From contig NZ_JADGEW010000015.1 in assembly GCF_016744155.1 (NCBI RefSeq), positions 1-64,000 of the forward strand: a DNA stretch of 64,000 nt, written 5' to 3'. The stretch comes from Amphritea sp. (GTDB taxonomy: Bacteria; Pseudomonadota; Gammaproteobacteria; Pseudomonadales; Balneatricaceae). Below are positions 1-9,795 of this stretch, piece after piece (position 1 is the stretch's first letter; every line of letters begins with the position of its first letter). The position numbers and the translations under genes are program-made. The notes beneath the pieces were generated by a model, which was not told the DNA's origin, made no database searches, and saw only the letters and a list, made by a program, of their open reading frames with translations.

Positions 1-1
1 C

Positions 2-319
2 CCGCAAGTGGTTAGCAAAGAAGATATGCCTGCTGATGTTGTTGCTAAAGAGAAAGAGATTATTCTGGCTCAGCCTGATATGGCTAGTAAGCCTGCTGAA
101 ATCGCTGAAAAGATGGTTGTTGGTCGTATCAACAAGTACCTGGCTGAGAATAGTCTGGTTGAACAGCCATTCGTTAAGAACCCAGATGTTAAAGTGGGTC
201 AGCTGGTTAAAGACGCAGGCGCTTCTGTTGCATCTTTCACTCGCATCGAAGTAGGAGAAGGTGTTGAGGTCGAGCACAAAGACTTCGCCGCTGAGGTTGC
301 TGAGCAGCTGAAGGGTTAA
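2..319 (+). CDS. tsf: Elongation factor Ts, C-terminal part (partial)
   Basis: This is the 3' end of the gene for EF-Ts, the guanine nucleotide exchange factor that recycles EF-Tu during translation. The 5' part lies outside the window; the frame is open from base 2. The visible residues match the EF-Ts C-terminal region, with motifs such as [27 protein letters not shown] and [11 protein letters not shown], and the protein ends with a [11 protein letters not shown]-type tail. It is followed by a rho-independent terminator and then pyrH, the usual proteobacterial order. Identification is by family resemblance and synteny. Confidence 0.97.
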   Translation, partial: PQVVSKEDMPADVVAKEKEIILAQPDMASKPAEIAEKMVVGRINKYLAENSLVEQPFVKNPDVKVGQLVKDAGASVASFTRIEVGEGVEVEHKDFAAEVAEQLKG

Positions 320-334
320 ATACTGATCCTGCAC

Positions 335-374
335 AGATTGCGTGCCTATTCTGGGTGCGCAATCTCTTTTTTTC
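335..374 (+). terminator. Rho-independent terminator after tsf
   Basis: An AGATTGCG / CGCAATCT inverted repeat (335-342 with 358-365) closes a stem over a short internal loop and is followed by a run of T residues. It lies just downstream of the tsf stop codon and upstream of the pyrH ribosome-binding site. It probably ends the rpsB-tsf transcript, or attenuates read-through into pyrH. Confidence 0.8.
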
Positions 375-416
375 TTGATACACTGGTACGAACTCAGTCT
401 GGGTGGAGACGAACCA

Positions 417-1175
417 ATGCCGGCTTCAAATAAGCATTCCAAGTACAAGCGCATTCTTCTTAAATTAAGCGGCGAAGCCCTTATGGGAGAAGAAAATTTC
501 GGGATCGATCCTAAAGTAATGAACCGCATGGCCCTGGAAATCGGTCAGTTGGTAGGTATTGGTGTACAGATCGGTATGGTTATCGGTGGTGGTAACTTGT
601 TTCGTGGTGCGGCGCTGAGTGCGGCAGGCCTGGATCGAGTAACTGGCGACCATATGGGTATGTTGGCAACCGTCATGAATGCTTTGGCAATGCGTGATGC
701 GTTGGAACGTTCCAATATCCCAACCCGTGTTATGTCTGCGATTCCGATGACAGGTGTTGTCGAAGATTATGATCGTCGTAATGCAACCCGTTACCTTGAA
801 CAGGGTGATGTGGTTATTTTTTCTGCGGGAACGGGTAATCCCTTCTTTACTACCGACTCTGCCGCTTGTCTGCGGGGCATTGAGATTGATGCCGATGTTG
901 TGATTAAAGCGACCAAAGTCGATGGTGTGTATAACGCAGACCCAATGAAAGATCCTTCCGCTAAACGCTATAGTCATCTGACTTTTGATGCGGCTATTGA
1001 GAAGCAGCTAGGGGTTATGGATCTGACTGCTATTTGCTTAGCCCGGGACCATGCAATGCCGGTTCGGGTATTTAATATGAACAAACCGGGTGCGCTGGCC
1101 AACCTTATTGTTGGTGGCGACGAGGGAACCCTCATCGAAAATAATGAGGCCGTAGGAGATAAATATGCTGAATGA
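417..1175 (+). CDS. pyrH: UMP kinase
   Basis: Uridylate kinase converts UMP to UDP with ATP, in the cytoplasm, as part of pyrimidine nucleotide synthesis. It belongs to the amino-acid-kinase fold family. The N-terminal KLSGEAL motif, the glycine-rich [10 protein letters not shown] loop and [14 protein letters not shown] are typical of the hexameric bacterial enzyme. I chose the ATG at 417 (252 residues) rather than an upstream in-frame start, because a GGAG lies 8 bases before it and the [20 protein letters not shown] start fits family length. The 3' end overlaps frr by 11 bases, so the two are probably translationally coupled. Confidence 0.97.
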   Translation: MPASNKHSKYKRILLKLSGEALMGEENFGIDPKVMNRMALEIGQLVGIGVQIGMVIGGGNLFRGAALSAAGLDRVTGDHMGMLATVMNALAMRDALERSNIPTRVMSAIPMTGVVEDYDRRNATRYLEQGDVVIFSAGTGNPFFTTDSAACLRGIEIDADVVIKATKVDGVYNADPMKDPSAKRYSHLTFDAAIEKQLGVMDLTAICLARDHAMPVRVFNMNKPGALANLIVGGDEGTLIENNEAVGDKYAE

Positions 1176-1722
1176 GATCGCTCAGGATGCCCAGGATCGA
1201 ATGGGTAAAAGTCTGGAAGCTTTGATTACTAACCTGAAGAAAATTCGTACAGGTCGTGCTCATCCAAGTATTCTGGAAACAGTGCAGGTGAACTATTACG
1301 GTTCTAATGTGCCGCTGAGTCAGGTTGCCAACATTAGTGTTGAAGATGGTCGTACCTTGTCTATCTCTCCATGGGAATCAAATTTGGTTCCGGACATTGA
1401 AAAAGCGATCATGAAGTCCGATTTGGGATTGAATCCATCTACGGCGGGTGCGGTTATTCGTGTACCAATGCCTGCGCTGACAGAAGAGACCCGAAAAGGT
1501 TATATTCGTCAGGCTCGTCAGGAGGCTGAGAATGGCCGGGTGTCGATCCGTAGTGTTCGTCGTGACGCTAACGGTGATGTTAAAGATCTGCTGAAAGAAA
1601 AAGAGATCACTGAAGATGATGCTCGTAGCAGTGAAGATAATATTCAAAAACTGACGGATAAGTTTATCGCCGAAGTGGATGTGTTGCTTCAGGCGAAAGA
1701 AGCTGATTTGATGGAAATTTGA
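1165..1722 (+). CDS. frr: Ribosome recycling factor
   Basis: RRF dissociates post-termination ribosomes together with EF-G. The 185-residue length is standard. Family hallmarks are [12 protein letters not shown] near residue 30, the VNYYGS and SISPWE segments of the beta domain, and the [18 protein letters not shown] region of the three-helix bundle. The start codon lies inside the end of pyrH. In E. coli the next gene would be dxr; here uppS follows after only about 38 bases. Confidence 0.97.
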   Translation: MLNEIAQDAQDRMGKSLEALITNLKKIRTGRAHPSILETVQVNYYGSNVPLSQVANISVEDGRTLSISPWESNLVPDIEKAIMKSDLGLNPSTAGAVIRVPMPALTEETRKGYIRQARQEAENGRVSIRSVRRDANGDVKDLLKEKEITEDDARSSEDNIQKLTDKFIAEVDVLLQAKEADLMEI

Positions 1723-1731
1723 TAGGGAATA

Positions 1732-1753
1732 GCCGGTAACTCAAGTTGCCGGC
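1732..1753 (+). promoter_or_regulatory. Perfect-type hairpin directly upstream of uppS
   Basis: GCCGGTAACT and AGTTGCCGGC form a 10-bp inverted repeat (one G-T pair) with a two-base spacer. It sits in the short frr-uppS gap, seven bases before the proposed uppS ATG. There is no T tract, so it does not look like a terminator. It could affect translation initiation or mRNA processing of uppS. Function is inferred only from position. Confidence 0.5.
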
Positions 1754-1760
1754 ATTTGAT

Positions 1761-2522
1761 ATGTCTGAAAAATTACAGCTCAGCTTACCTGCGGGTAAAT
1801 CTGTACCTCGTCATATTGCACTCATTATGGATGGCAATAATCGGTGGGCGAAAAAGCACGGAAAAGGAAGCCTGGCGGGTCATCGGGCTGGCGTTGATAG
1901 TGTTCGAAGCGTAGTGCAAGGTTGCGCTGAGTTAGGCGTGGAAGTACTGACGCTGTTTGCCTTCAGTAGTGAAAACTGGCAGCGACCTCCTCTTGAAGTT
2001 AAAGGGTTGATGGAGTTGTTTGCGTTTGCGCTTGATCGTGAGGTAAAAAAACTTCATAAGCATAATATCAAACTGCATGTCATTGGTGATAGAAGCCGTT
2101 TCAGTCAAACACTGCAAAAGAAGATCAGCAAAGCTGAGCAGATGACAGCTGAAAATACCGGTTTGATCGTCAATGTGGCGGCTAATTATGGCGGTAAGTG
2201 GGATATTGTTGAGGCAGCCAAGTGCTTTGCTCAGGGTTGTTTAGATGGCCAGTATACGCCCGATCAACTAGATGCAGATCTGCTGGGTTCAATGATCTCT
2301 TTAAGTGATCAACCGGCGCCGGATCTCTGTATCCGTACTGCAGGTGAGCAGAGAATAAGTAATTTTCTGATTTGGCAGATGGCCTACAGTGAGTACTTCT
2401 TTAGTGACTTGCTATGGCCTGACTTTGATAAATATGCGTTGGGCGCTGCTATTCAGAGTTATGCAACTCGTGAACGTCGTTTTGGTAAGACTAGCGAACA
2501 ATTAGAGGCAGATGATGCTTAA
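1761..2522 (+). CDS. uppS: Undecaprenyl diphosphate synthase
   Basis: UppS is a cis-prenyltransferase that condenses farnesyl diphosphate with isopentenyl diphosphate to the C55 carrier precursor used for peptidoglycan and other envelope polysaccharides. The sequence shows HIALIMDGNNRWA (catalytic Asp at residue 24), FAFSSENW, RTAGEQRISNFLIWQ and YSEYFF. I use the ATG at 1761 (253 residues); a TTG five codons upstream is embedded in a hairpin and has poorer support. The end overlaps cdsA. It needs IPP/FPP, although the usual neighbouring MEP gene dxr is absent. Confidence 0.96.
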   Translation: MSEKLQLSLPAGKSVPRHIALIMDGNNRWAKKHGKGSLAGHRAGVDSVRSVVQGCAELGVEVLTLFAFSSENWQRPPLEVKGLMELFAFALDREVKKLHKHNIKLHVIGDRSRFSQTLQKKISKAEQMTAENTGLIVNVAANYGGKWDIVEAAKCFAQGCLDGQYTPDQLDADLLGSMISLSDQPAPDLCIRTAGEQRISNFLIWQMAYSEYFFSDLLWPDFDKYALGAAIQSYATRERRFGKTSEQLEADDA

Positions 2523-3327
2523 AGAGAGGGTTTGGACTGCGGTCCTATTGGCTCCACTGGTTTTGGCGGGGCTTTTCCTCACCAGTTTTGACGTCTTTAA
2601 AGTGTTTGTCGCGGGTATCGTATTGCTGGGTGCCTGGGAATGGGCAAATCTAGCCGGCCTGACTTCATTATCCTCTCGTTTTGGATACACTTCTCTGATC
2701 GCTGCTTTAATGGCAGTTTTAAACTATGTTTCCCCTCAGGCCAACTTTGTTGGGTATCTCTCCGTTGCGGTGATTTTCTGGCTGGTTGCTCTGTTCTGGG
2801 TAATTCGTTACCCCGTAGCGGGCGCCTGGGGCTCAGAATGGCAACGCGCTCTGATTGGTGTTGTTGTTCTTTTGCCTTGTTGGATGGGTTTGGTAAGTCT
2901 GCAAAATCTTCCGTCCGGCGGAGCTCTAATGTTGATGTTGCTGTTGCTAGTCTGGGGCGCTGATATAGGTGCTTATTTTGCAGGTAAGGCCTGGGGGCGG
3001 GCTAAGCTTGCGCCTAATGTCAGTCCCGGCAAGACACGGGCTGGTTTATGGGGTGGTCTGACCTCCTGTGCGGTGATCGCACTCGGTTTTGTTATCTATC
3101 TGGAACTTGGGCTGCTGGATGGAGTCTATCTGTTGCTGCTAGCGATGATTGCCGGGGTTGCTTCTGTATTGGGTGACCTGTTTGAGAGTATGTTAAAGCG
3201 CCATCGCGGCATTAAAGATAGTAGTCAGTTGCTGCCTGGTCACGGTGGCATACTTGACCGAATTGATAGTATTACCTCAGCTGCACCCGTTTTTGTATTG
3301 GGTGTGCAGTTGCTGGCAATCTCCTGA
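2512..3327 (+). CDS. cdsA: Phosphatidate cytidylyltransferase
   Basis: CDP-diglyceride synthase makes CDP-diacylglycerol from phosphatidate and CTP in the inner membrane, the branch point to PE, PG and cardiolipin. The 271-residue protein is almost entirely hydrophobic helices. It ends with the family signature (SMLKRHRGIKDSSQLLPGHG followed by GILDRIDS). The start overlaps the uppS stop by about 11 bases; a second ATG follows immediately and either may be used. Only 12 bases separate it from rseP, the place where Pseudomonas carries dxr. Confidence 0.96.
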   Translation: MMLKERVWTAVLLAPLVLAGLFLTSFDVFKVFVAGIVLLGAWEWANLAGLTSLSSRFGYTSLIAALMAVLNYVSPQANFVGYLSVAVIFWLVALFWVIRYPVAGAWGSEWQRALIGVVVLLPCWMGLVSLQNLPSGGALMLMLLLLVWGADIGAYFAGKAWGRAKLAPNVSPGKTRAGLWGGLTSCAVIALGFVIYLELGLLDGVYLLLLAMIAGVASVLGDLFESMLKRHRGIKDSSQLLPGHGGILDRIDSITSAAPVFVLGVQLLAIS

Positions 3328-3339
3328 ATTTGAGGTTTG

Positions 3340-4692
3340 ATGGATATTCTTAATACTGTATTCGCATTAATTGTTACTTTGGGAATTCTGGTAACAATTC
3401 ATGAATATGGGCACTTCTGGGTAGCACGCCGCTGTGGTGTCAAAGTGCTGCGCTTTTCGGTTGGTTTTGGTACGCCTTTGATTCGCTGGCGTGACAAATT
3501 AGATACCGAATACGTTATCGCCATGATCCCTCTTGGGGGTTATGTTTCGATGCTTGATGAGCGGGAGTCTGAGGTCGAGCCAGCACTACAGGATCAGACG
3601 TTTAATCGAAAGCCGATATTGCAACGAATCGCGATTGTAGCTGCCGGCCCTGTCGTTAATCTTCTTTTTGCCGTAGTTGTTTATTGGGCTATGTTTGTTT
3701 CCGGTGTTGAAAAGGTTGTGCCGGTTATCGGAAGCGTTGTATCTGATAGTATTGCTGAGCAATCTGGATTACAGCCAGGGGTTGAGATTCTTTCTGTAGC
3801 GGGTCGGGCGACTCATTCCTGGGATGATGTCAACCTAGCGATGGCAAGCTATATTGGAGAATCGGCGGTTGTGCCGCTAACCGTACGCGAGTCGGCCCAA
3901 GGGCTTAGACAGGATTTCCAGTTAAACCTGAATGGCTGGCATTTTAATCCTGAGGCGCAAAGTCCTCTATCTGCTTTAGGTATAACGCCTTATCGCCCTA
4001 TATATCCTGCGGTGATCGGTCAGATTATAGAGGGCGGTGCAGCCAATCGTGCCGGTTTACTAGTTGCTGATCAGGTTGTCTCTGTTAATGGAGTATCGGT
4101 ACCTGAGTGGATTGATCTGGTAAAGCTTGTCCGAAAAAGTGCTGGTCAAGAACTTGCCGTTGAATTGATGCGCAACGGTCAGTTAATGTCGATAGCAATG
4201 ACTCCTGTTGAGGTTTTTGAAGGAGAGCTAAGTGTCGGTAAAATTGGTGCTGCGGTTGCTCCGGCCGAATGGCCACCAGAAATGTTGCGGCAGGTTCGCT
4301 ATGGCGTAATAGAGTCGATTCAGCAGGCTTTTTCTAAAACCTGGCAGATGATTAGTTTAACTCTTGATTCTATTTGGAAAATGTTTGAAGGGATCTTATC
4401 GGTAAAAAACTTGAGTGGGCCGATAACCATTGCTAAAGTGGCGGGGGCTTCTGCTGCTTCAGGTGTGGAAGCGTTCGCTGGTTTTTTGGCGTACTTGAGT
4501 ATTAGTCTCGGTATTCTTAACTTATTGCCAATTCCTATGCTAGATGGCGGTCATCTACTGTATTACGCAGTAGAGCTGCTGAGGGGAAGGCCTGTATCTG
4601 AAAAGGTACAGATGATCGGTTTAAGAATCGGGATGGCAGTTTTGTTTTCGATTATGGGCGTCGCTATTTTTAATGACTTGATGCGGCTTTAA
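3340..4692 (+). CDS. rseP: Site-2 intramembrane metalloprotease RseP
   Basis: RseP cleaves the membrane anti-sigma factor RseA after DegS, releasing sigma-E in the envelope stress response, and also clears signal peptides. The zinc motif HEYGH (residues 21-25) lies in the first membrane helix and the second metal-site motif LDGGH (about 401-405) in a late one. Two PDZ domains lie between them, with a GLQPG and a GLLVADQVVSVNG segment. The 450-residue length matches E. coli. I chose the ATG at 3340 with a GAGG just upstream. It precedes bamA, as in most gammaproteobacteria. Confidence 0.96.
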   Translation: MDILNTVFALIVTLGILVTIHEYGHFWVARRCGVKVLRFSVGFGTPLIRWRDKLDTEYVIAMIPLGGYVSMLDERESEVEPALQDQTFNRKPILQRIAIVAAGPVVNLLFAVVVYWAMFVSGVEKVVPVIGSVVSDSIAEQSGLQPGVEILSVAGRATHSWDDVNLAMASYIGESAVVPLTVRESAQGLRQDFQLNLNGWHFNPEAQSPLSALGITPYRPIYPAVIGQIIEGGAANRAGLLVADQVVSVNGVSVPEWIDLVKLVRKSAGQELAVELMRNGQLMSIAMTPVEVFEGELSVGKIGAAVAPAEWPPEMLRQVRYGVIESIQQAFSKTWQMISLTLDSIWKMFEGILSVKNLSGPITIAKVAGASAASGVEAFAGFLAYLSISLGILNLLPIPMLDGGHLLYYAVELLRGRPVSEKVQMIGLRIGMAVLFSIMGVAIFNDLMRL

Positions 4693-4722
4693 ATTTTTCT
4701 ATTTCAATATAAGAACTAGTTC

Positions 4723-7023
4723 ATGAAGATCAGAATCGGACTTATCTTTTCCCTGGCTCTACTGTCATCGATTGCGTGGGCGCAATCATTTACTGTTGAA
4801 GATGTGCGACTGGAGGGGCTGCAGCGTGTTGAGCCCGGCCTTGTCCTGCGTAACTTTGATGTTGATTCGGGTCAGAGTGTTGATCAGAAAGCGCTTGCGG
4901 AAGCGACCCGTAGGGTGTTCCGTACGGGTTATTTTGATGATATCCAAATTGCCCGGGATGGTAATGTGTTGATTGTCAAAGTTCAGGAGCGCCCCGCAGT
5001 CAGTATTATTCGCCTAGAGGGTAATAAGGTACTGGAAGACGAGATGCTGCTGGATGGTCTGAAGCAGAATGGTCTTCGTGAAGGCGATGTATTCAAACGG
5101 GCGACCCTAGATAAAATTCGTCAGGACCTGTTGCGACTTTATGCAGGTCAGGGACGGTATGGCGCCGCGATAGAGGCGGAAGTTGAGCCGTTATCTGAAA
5201 ACCGGGTAGCCTTGAATATAGACATTAAAGAGGGCAAAGTTGCCACCATTCAACATGTTAATATTGTTGGGAATTCAGTATTTACTAATGAAGAACTCCA
5301 AGAAGAATTCTCTCTGAAGCTTCCTGGCTTTTGGGATTTTTTCAGTGATTCCGATAAGTATGCCCGGGAAAAGCTGGCGGGAGACCTAGAGCGTCTACGA
5401 TCGTATTATCTTGATCGGGGATATATCAATTTCACAATTGATTCATCTCAGGTGTCATTGTCGCCGGATAAAAAACATGTTTACGTTACTATCAGTGTTA
5501 CTGAGGGTGAGAAATTTAGTGTTGGGGAAATCACCGTTGCAGGTGAGCTGGTTGTCGATAAGCAGGAGCTGCTTAACGAGATTACGGTTATAGAGGGTGC
5601 AACCTTCTCTCGTCGAGAGATGACTGCGTCACAGGATGCGTTAACCCGCAAGTTGGGTGATAACGGTTACCTCTTTGCGAATGTAAGCCCAGTACCGAAA
5701 GTAGGTGAAGATAACACTGTTAATTTGCAGTTTTTCGTTGCCCCAGGCAAACGCACCTATGTTCGGCGTATCTCTATCAAGGGAAATACCAAAACTGCTG
5801 ATGTGGTGACGCGTCGCTCCGTTTCTCAAATGGAAGGCGGAATTGCTTCAACCGCTTCGATTGAGCGGTCTAAGCAACGAATTGCTCAAACTGGATATTT
5901 TAAAGATGTAAATGTGAAAACCTCACCGGTACCTGGTACTGATGATCAGGTTGATTTGCAGTACAGTGTTATTGAGGATAATACCGGTAACTTTGCTGCC
6001 AGTGTCGGCTTCTCTCAAACCAGTGGTGCGATTTTTAACCTGAGTGTCGAGCAGGAAAACTTCCTTGGCTCAGGTAACAGCGTAGGTTTCGGTATTACCC
6101 AAAGTGATACCATTACTGAGTATAAATTCAGCTATGTAGAACCTTACTATACTGTCGATGGTGTTAGCCGGGGTTATAACGTTTATTCTCGTGAGACTAA
6201 CTACGATGAAGAAAATGTGAGTAATTACTCTACTGATGCCATAGGCGGCGGTGTTAATTTTGGTTACCCGATGGATGACTACCAGCGCCTTAACTTTAGC
6301 TTTAACTACGAAAGGCTGACAGTGAAAACCGTGGCGGATACGTCACAGGAAGTGTTTGACTTTATCGCCGCAGAAGGGGATGAGTACAATATCTTTAATG
6401 CGAGGTTTGGTTGGAGTGATAATCACCTTGATCGAAAGATCTTTCCTACCGATGGCTACTCTCAGAGCGCATCAATTGAGATCGGTATTCCCGGAAGTGA
6501 CCTGTCTTACCATAAAGAACAATATAAAGGGCGTATCTACTACCCTCTGAATGAAACCGGTCTTGTCGCGTCTGTGCGTGGTCGACTGGCCTATGCTGGT
6601 AAGTTAGGCGATAACGCTTTTCCTTTCTTTAAAAACTATTACAGCGGTGGCCTGAGTTCTGTACGGGGTTTTCAATCTAACTCTCTGGGGCCTCGTGATT
6701 CTAAGGACGACCCATTCGGCGGAAATGTGGCAGTAGACGTCAGTGGCGAGCTGATCTTCCCGATACCTTTTATGGAAAATACGGACTCAATGCGGACGTT
6801 GATATTTGCGGATGCAGGTAATGTTTTCCAGACAGAATGCCCCGCTGGTAGTACCAATTGTGGTAATGGTATTAAGTTTGATGAGTTACGTTATTCTGCT
6901 GGTTTTGGTTTTAGCTGGCTCACGCCTATTGGTCCGATCTCAATAGCGCTATCTCGAGCGCTTAATGCAGAAGATACGGATGATACGAGATTCTTTGAGT
7001 TTGCGCTTGGCCGATCTTTCTAA
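4723..7023 (+). CDS. bamA: Outer membrane protein assembly factor BamA
   Basis: BamA is the central Omp85-family component of the BAM complex that folds and inserts beta-barrel proteins into the outer membrane. A signal peptide ends at about residue 20 (AWA/QS). Five POTRA domains follow up to about residue 420 (the first starts [12 protein letters not shown]), then a C-terminal 16-strand barrel. The L6 loop motif VRGF is at 647-650, and the protein ends in the aromatic barrel signal with a terminal Phe. The 766 residues are close to the usual length. A short palindrome GAACTAGTTC abuts the ATG. Confidence 0.97.
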   Translation: MKIRIGLIFSLALLSSIAWAQSFTVEDVRLEGLQRVEPGLVLRNFDVDSGQSVDQKALAEATRRVFRTGYFDDIQIARDGNVLIVKVQERPAVSIIRLEGNKVLEDEMLLDGLKQNGLREGDVFKRATLDKIRQDLLRLYAGQGRYGAAIEAEVEPLSENRVALNIDIKEGKVATIQHVNIVGNSVFTNEELQEEFSLKLPGFWDFFSDSDKYAREKLAGDLERLRSYYLDRGYINFTIDSSQVSLSPDKKHVYVTISVTEGEKFSVGEITVAGELVVDKQELLNEITVIEGATFSRREMTASQDALTRKLGDNGYLFANVSPVPKVGEDNTVNLQFFVAPGKRTYVRRISIKGNTKTADVVTRRSVSQMEGGIASTASIERSKQRIAQTGYFKDVNVKTSPVPGTDDQVDLQYSVIEDNTGNFAASVGFSQTSGAIFNLSVEQENFLGSGNSVGFGITQSDTITEYKFSYVEPYYTVDGVSRGYNVYSRETNYDEENVSNYSTDAIGGGVNFGYPMDDYQRLNFSFNYERLTVKTVADTSQEVFDFIAAEGDEYNIFNARFGWSDNHLDRKIFPTDGYSQSASIEIGIPGSDLSYHKEQYKGRIYYPLNETGLVASVRGRLAYAGKLGDNAFPFFKNYYSGGLSSVRGFQSNSLGPRDSKDDPFGGNVAVDVSGELIFPIPFMENTDSMRTLIFADAGNVFQTECPAGSTNCGNGIKFDELRYSAGFGFSWLTPIGPISIALSRALNAEDTDDTRFFEFALGRSF

Positions 7024-7035
7024 GGAGAAAAAAAT

Positions 7036-7527
7036 ATGTTTCGATCACTGATGATCATCGCCGGACTGATGTTCAGCCTTAATGCGATGGCGGAAAAAAT
7101 GGGTACCCTGAGTGTTCAGCAAGCATTGCTGACGAGTAAAGCTGCGGAAGCGTTCCGTGATCAATTGAAGTCCGAGTTTAGCGGTGATCAGAAGCAGCTA
7201 ATGGATTTAGAGGCTCAGGCTAAAAAGATTCAGGAAAATATTAAAAAAGGTCAGGGTACTCAGTCTAAAGAAGTGCAAGACCAGCAGCGGGTACAGTTTC
7301 AGAAGGCCTACGGTGAATATCAGCGCCTAGCTCAGGAGTTGCAGCAGAAACAGCGTCAACGTGAAGAAGTTTTTCTGAAAGAGATGCGTCCTAAGCTGGA
7401 TAAAGTAATCCGTGGTCTGATCGATAGTGAAGGTTATGATATTGTCGTCAACAAAGAAGCTACCATCTTTGCGAAGCCTGGGTTGGATATCACAGCTAAA
7501 GTTGTTGAACTGTTGAATAAGCAGTAA
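7036..7527 (+). CDS. skp: Periplasmic chaperone Skp/OmpH
   Basis: Skp holds unfolded outer-membrane proteins in the periplasm on their way to BamA. The 163-residue protein has a signal peptide (cleavage near AMA/EKM), then a long charged, helical, Gln/Lys-rich arm from about residue 40 to 115 that forms the trimeric tentacles. A GYDIVVNKEATIFA segment contributes to the core. It lies between bamA and lpxD as expected and has a strong AAGGAG ribosome-binding site. Confidence 0.93.
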   Translation: MFRSLMIIAGLMFSLNAMAEKMGTLSVQQALLTSKAAEAFRDQLKSEFSGDQKQLMDLEAQAKKIQENIKKGQGTQSKEVQDQQRVQFQKAYGEYQRLAQELQQKQRQREEVFLKEMRPKLDKVIRGLIDSEGYDIVVNKEATIFAKPGLDITAKVVELLNKQ

Positions 7528-7534
7528 TTTGCCG

Positions 7535-8581
7535 ATGTCTAACTCCCGTTATTCTGTAACTGAGCTGGCAGCGCTATTAGGTGCGGAGCCAGTTTTGTCG
7601 GATCTACTTATTAAAGGGATCGGGACGCTGGAATCTGCAACTGAAACGCAGCTGTCATTTTTACATAATAGTCGTTATCAGCTGCAACTGACGGACAGTG
7701 TAGCGGGTGCCATATTGGTGAGAGAAGAACATCGGCACAATGTGCGATCGGTTGCGCTTGTTGTTGATGATCCGTATCTGGCCTATGCCAAGGCTACGGC
7801 TCTTTTTGCGGTTAACCGCTGTTCTTCTAGTGAGCTGATTAGTCCTTCGGCTATTATTAGTCCGGATGCAAAGGTTGCGGATAGTGTAATTATTGGCCCC
7901 AATGTTGTGATAGGTGAAGAGGTCACTATCGCATCAGGGGTTTCTATCGGAGCGAACTGTGTCATCGGGGCTGCTTGCTCTATCGGTGAAGATACGCGTC
8001 TTTCTGCTAACGTAACCCTGTATAGTGACATCAGAGTGGGAACAGACTGCCTTATTCATAGTGGGGCAGTGATTGGTGCAGATGGCTTTGGCTTTGCTAA
8101 TGACGCCGGTGAGTGGGTTAAAATCCATCAGCTGGGTGGCGTTATAATTGGTGATGGTGTTGAGATAGGTGCCGGAACAACGATTGATCGAGGCGCTTTG
8201 GATGACACGGTCATTGGTAATGGTGTGATTCTTGATAATCAGATTCAGATTGGTCATAACACCGTGATTGGTGATTGTACTGCGATAGCGGCCTGTACCG
8301 CGATTGCCGGTAGCACCCGAATTGGTAAAAACTGTACTATCGCCGGAGCTTGTGCGATAGCAGGGCATTTAACCTTGGTAGAAGGCACTCATATTACTGG
8401 GATGTCGATGGTTAGCAGATCGATTTTACAACCAGGTGCTTATTCATCTGGGACAGCGGCAGAGCCGCATCAGCAATGGAAGCGTAATGCGGTGAGGTTT
8501 CGTCAGTTAGATGAGATGTCTCGTCGAATTAAAAATTTAGAAAAAACTGTAAAGCAGCAGAACACTGAAGGTCAGCCTTAA
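7535..8581 (+). CDS. lpxD: UDP-3-O-acylglucosamine N-acyltransferase LpxD
   Basis: LpxD adds the N-linked hydroxyacyl chain to UDP-3-O-acyl-glucosamine, the third step of lipid A synthesis, using acyl-ACP. The N-terminal uridine-binding domain is followed by hexapeptide repeats of a left-handed beta helix. The catalytic His in QIGHN is at residue 241 (E. coli H239). A C-terminal helix near residues 325-345 fits the ACP contact region. I use the ATG at 7535 (348 residues) instead of a TTG two codons upstream. The stop overlaps the fabZ ATG by one base. Confidence 0.96.
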   Translation: MSNSRYSVTELAALLGAEPVLSDLLIKGIGTLESATETQLSFLHNSRYQLQLTDSVAGAILVREEHRHNVRSVALVVDDPYLAYAKATALFAVNRCSSSELISPSAIISPDAKVADSVIIGPNVVIGEEVTIASGVSIGANCVIGAACSIGEDTRLSANVTLYSDIRVGTDCLIHSGAVIGADGFGFANDAGEWVKIHQLGGVIIGDGVEIGAGTTIDRGALDDTVIGNGVILDNQIQIGHNTVIGDCTAIAACTAIAGSTRIGKNCTIAGACAIAGHLTLVEGTHITGMSMVSRSILQPGAYSSGTAAEPHQQWKRNAVRFRQLDEMSRRIKNLEKTVKQQNTEGQP

Positions 8582-9021
8582 TGATGATGGATGTAAACGA
8601 GATCCGCAAATATTTACCACACCGTTACCCTTTCCTATTGGTTGATCGGGTCGTTGAATTGATTCCGGGAGAATCAATCGTTGCGTATAAGAACGTAACC
8701 GTGAATGAGCCGTTCTTTAATGGTCATTTTCCAGATCATCCGGTCATGCCTGGCGTATTGATTCAGGAAGCGATGGCGCAAGCAGCGGGTATCCTGGGTT
8801 TTAAAACCATGGACAAAACGCCTCAGGACGGATCGATTTATTATTTTGTCGGTTCTGATAAACTGCGTTTTAAGCGTCCGGTTATTCCGGGTGATCGACT
8901 GCAATTAGAAGCGAAGATTGTTTCTGAAAAGCGTGGTATCTGGAAATTTGATGTTCGTGCTACAGTAGACGGTGAGCTAGCAAGCTCTGCTACTATTCTT
9001 TGTGCAGATAGAAAGGTTTAA
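8581..9021 (+). CDS. fabZ: 3-hydroxyacyl-ACP dehydratase FabZ
   Basis: FabZ dehydrates 3-hydroxyacyl-ACP in type II fatty acid synthesis and competes with LpxA for hydroxymyristoyl-ACP. The 146-residue hot-dog-fold protein has the signature [13 protein letters not shown], the catalytic His49 in [14 protein letters not shown] and Glu63 in [11 protein letters not shown]. Three consecutive ATG codons begin the frame and the precise start is ambiguous by one or two residues. It is coupled to lpxD by stop/start overlap. Confidence 0.97.
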   Translation: MMMDVNEIRKYLPHRYPFLLVDRVVELIPGESIVAYKNVTVNEPFFNGHFPDHPVMPGVLIQEAMAQAAGILGFKTMDKTPQDGSIYYFVGSDKLRFKRPVIPGDRLQLEAKIVSEKRGIWKFDVRATVDGELASSATILCADRKV

Positions 9022-9023
9022 TT

Positions 9024-9788
9024 TTGATCCACTCTAGCGCCATTATTGATCCTTCTGCCCGCCTGGCTGATGATGTCGAGGTGGGTCCATGGACTGTTAT
9101 AGGCCCTAATGTTGAGGTCGGGTCTGGGACAAGAATCAACTCCCATGTGGTTATCAAAGGGCCGACCAAAATAGGTTTGGGTAACCATATTTTTCAATTT
9201 GCCAGTATTGGTGAAGACTGTCAGGATAAAAAGTACAACGGTGAGCCTACCGAGCTTCTGATTGGCGATAACAATGTCTTTCGGGAAGGTTGTACTATTC
9301 ATCGTGGCACGATTCAGGATAACAGCGTTACCATTATTGGTAGCGATAATCTGTTTATGGCGAATGTTCACGTAGCCCATGATTGTGTCGTGGGTAGCAA
9401 TAATATCCTGGCTAATAACTGTGCGATTGCGGGTCATGTTCAGATGGGTGATAACATCATTCTGGGTGGCTTTACTGCTGTGCATCAGTTTTGCGTAATA
9501 GGGTCTCACAGTATGTGTGGTGCAGGTACCGTAGTGCTTAAGGATATACCTGCATTTGTTATGTCCAATGGAAATAGTGCACAGCCCCACGGCATTAATG
9601 CTGAAGGTCTGAAGCGTCGCGGTTTCTCTTCTGAAGCGATTCAGAATATTAAACGCGCTTATAAAATCATCTACCGTCAGGGATTGAAACTGGATCAGGC
9701 TATCGAACAGCTTGAGCTGATGACCAGTCCTGAAATACAGTTGCTGACGGACTCTCTTAAGGCCTCGACTCGAGGCATCATTCGATAG
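9024..9788 (+). CDS. lpxA: UDP-N-acetylglucosamine O-acyltransferase LpxA (TTG start)
   Basis: LpxA catalyses the first step of lipid A synthesis, transfer of a 3-hydroxyacyl chain from ACP to UDP-GlcNAc. The 254-residue protein is a left-handed beta helix followed by a helical C-terminus. The catalytic His in HVAHDC is residue 119 (E. coli H125). INAEGLKRRGFS and the closing STRGIIR are diagnostic. The start must be the TTG at 9024: MIHSSAIIDP aligns with the conserved N-terminus, AAGG lies 7 bases upstream, and no in-frame ATG would keep the first helix coils. A rare start codon could lower the rate of this committed step. Confidence 0.95.
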   Translation: MIHSSAIIDPSARLADDVEVGPWTVIGPNVEVGSGTRINSHVVIKGPTKIGLGNHIFQFASIGEDCQDKKYNGEPTELLIGDNNVFREGCTIHRGTIQDNSVTIIGSDNLFMANVHVAHDCVVGSNNILANNCAIAGHVQMGDNIILGGFTAVHQFCVIGSHSMCGAGTVVLKDIPAFVMSNGNSAQPHGINAEGLKRRGFSSEAIQNIKRAYKIIYRQGLKLDQAIEQLELMTSPEIQLLTDSLKASTRGIIR

Positions 9789-9795
9789 GGTGCCG

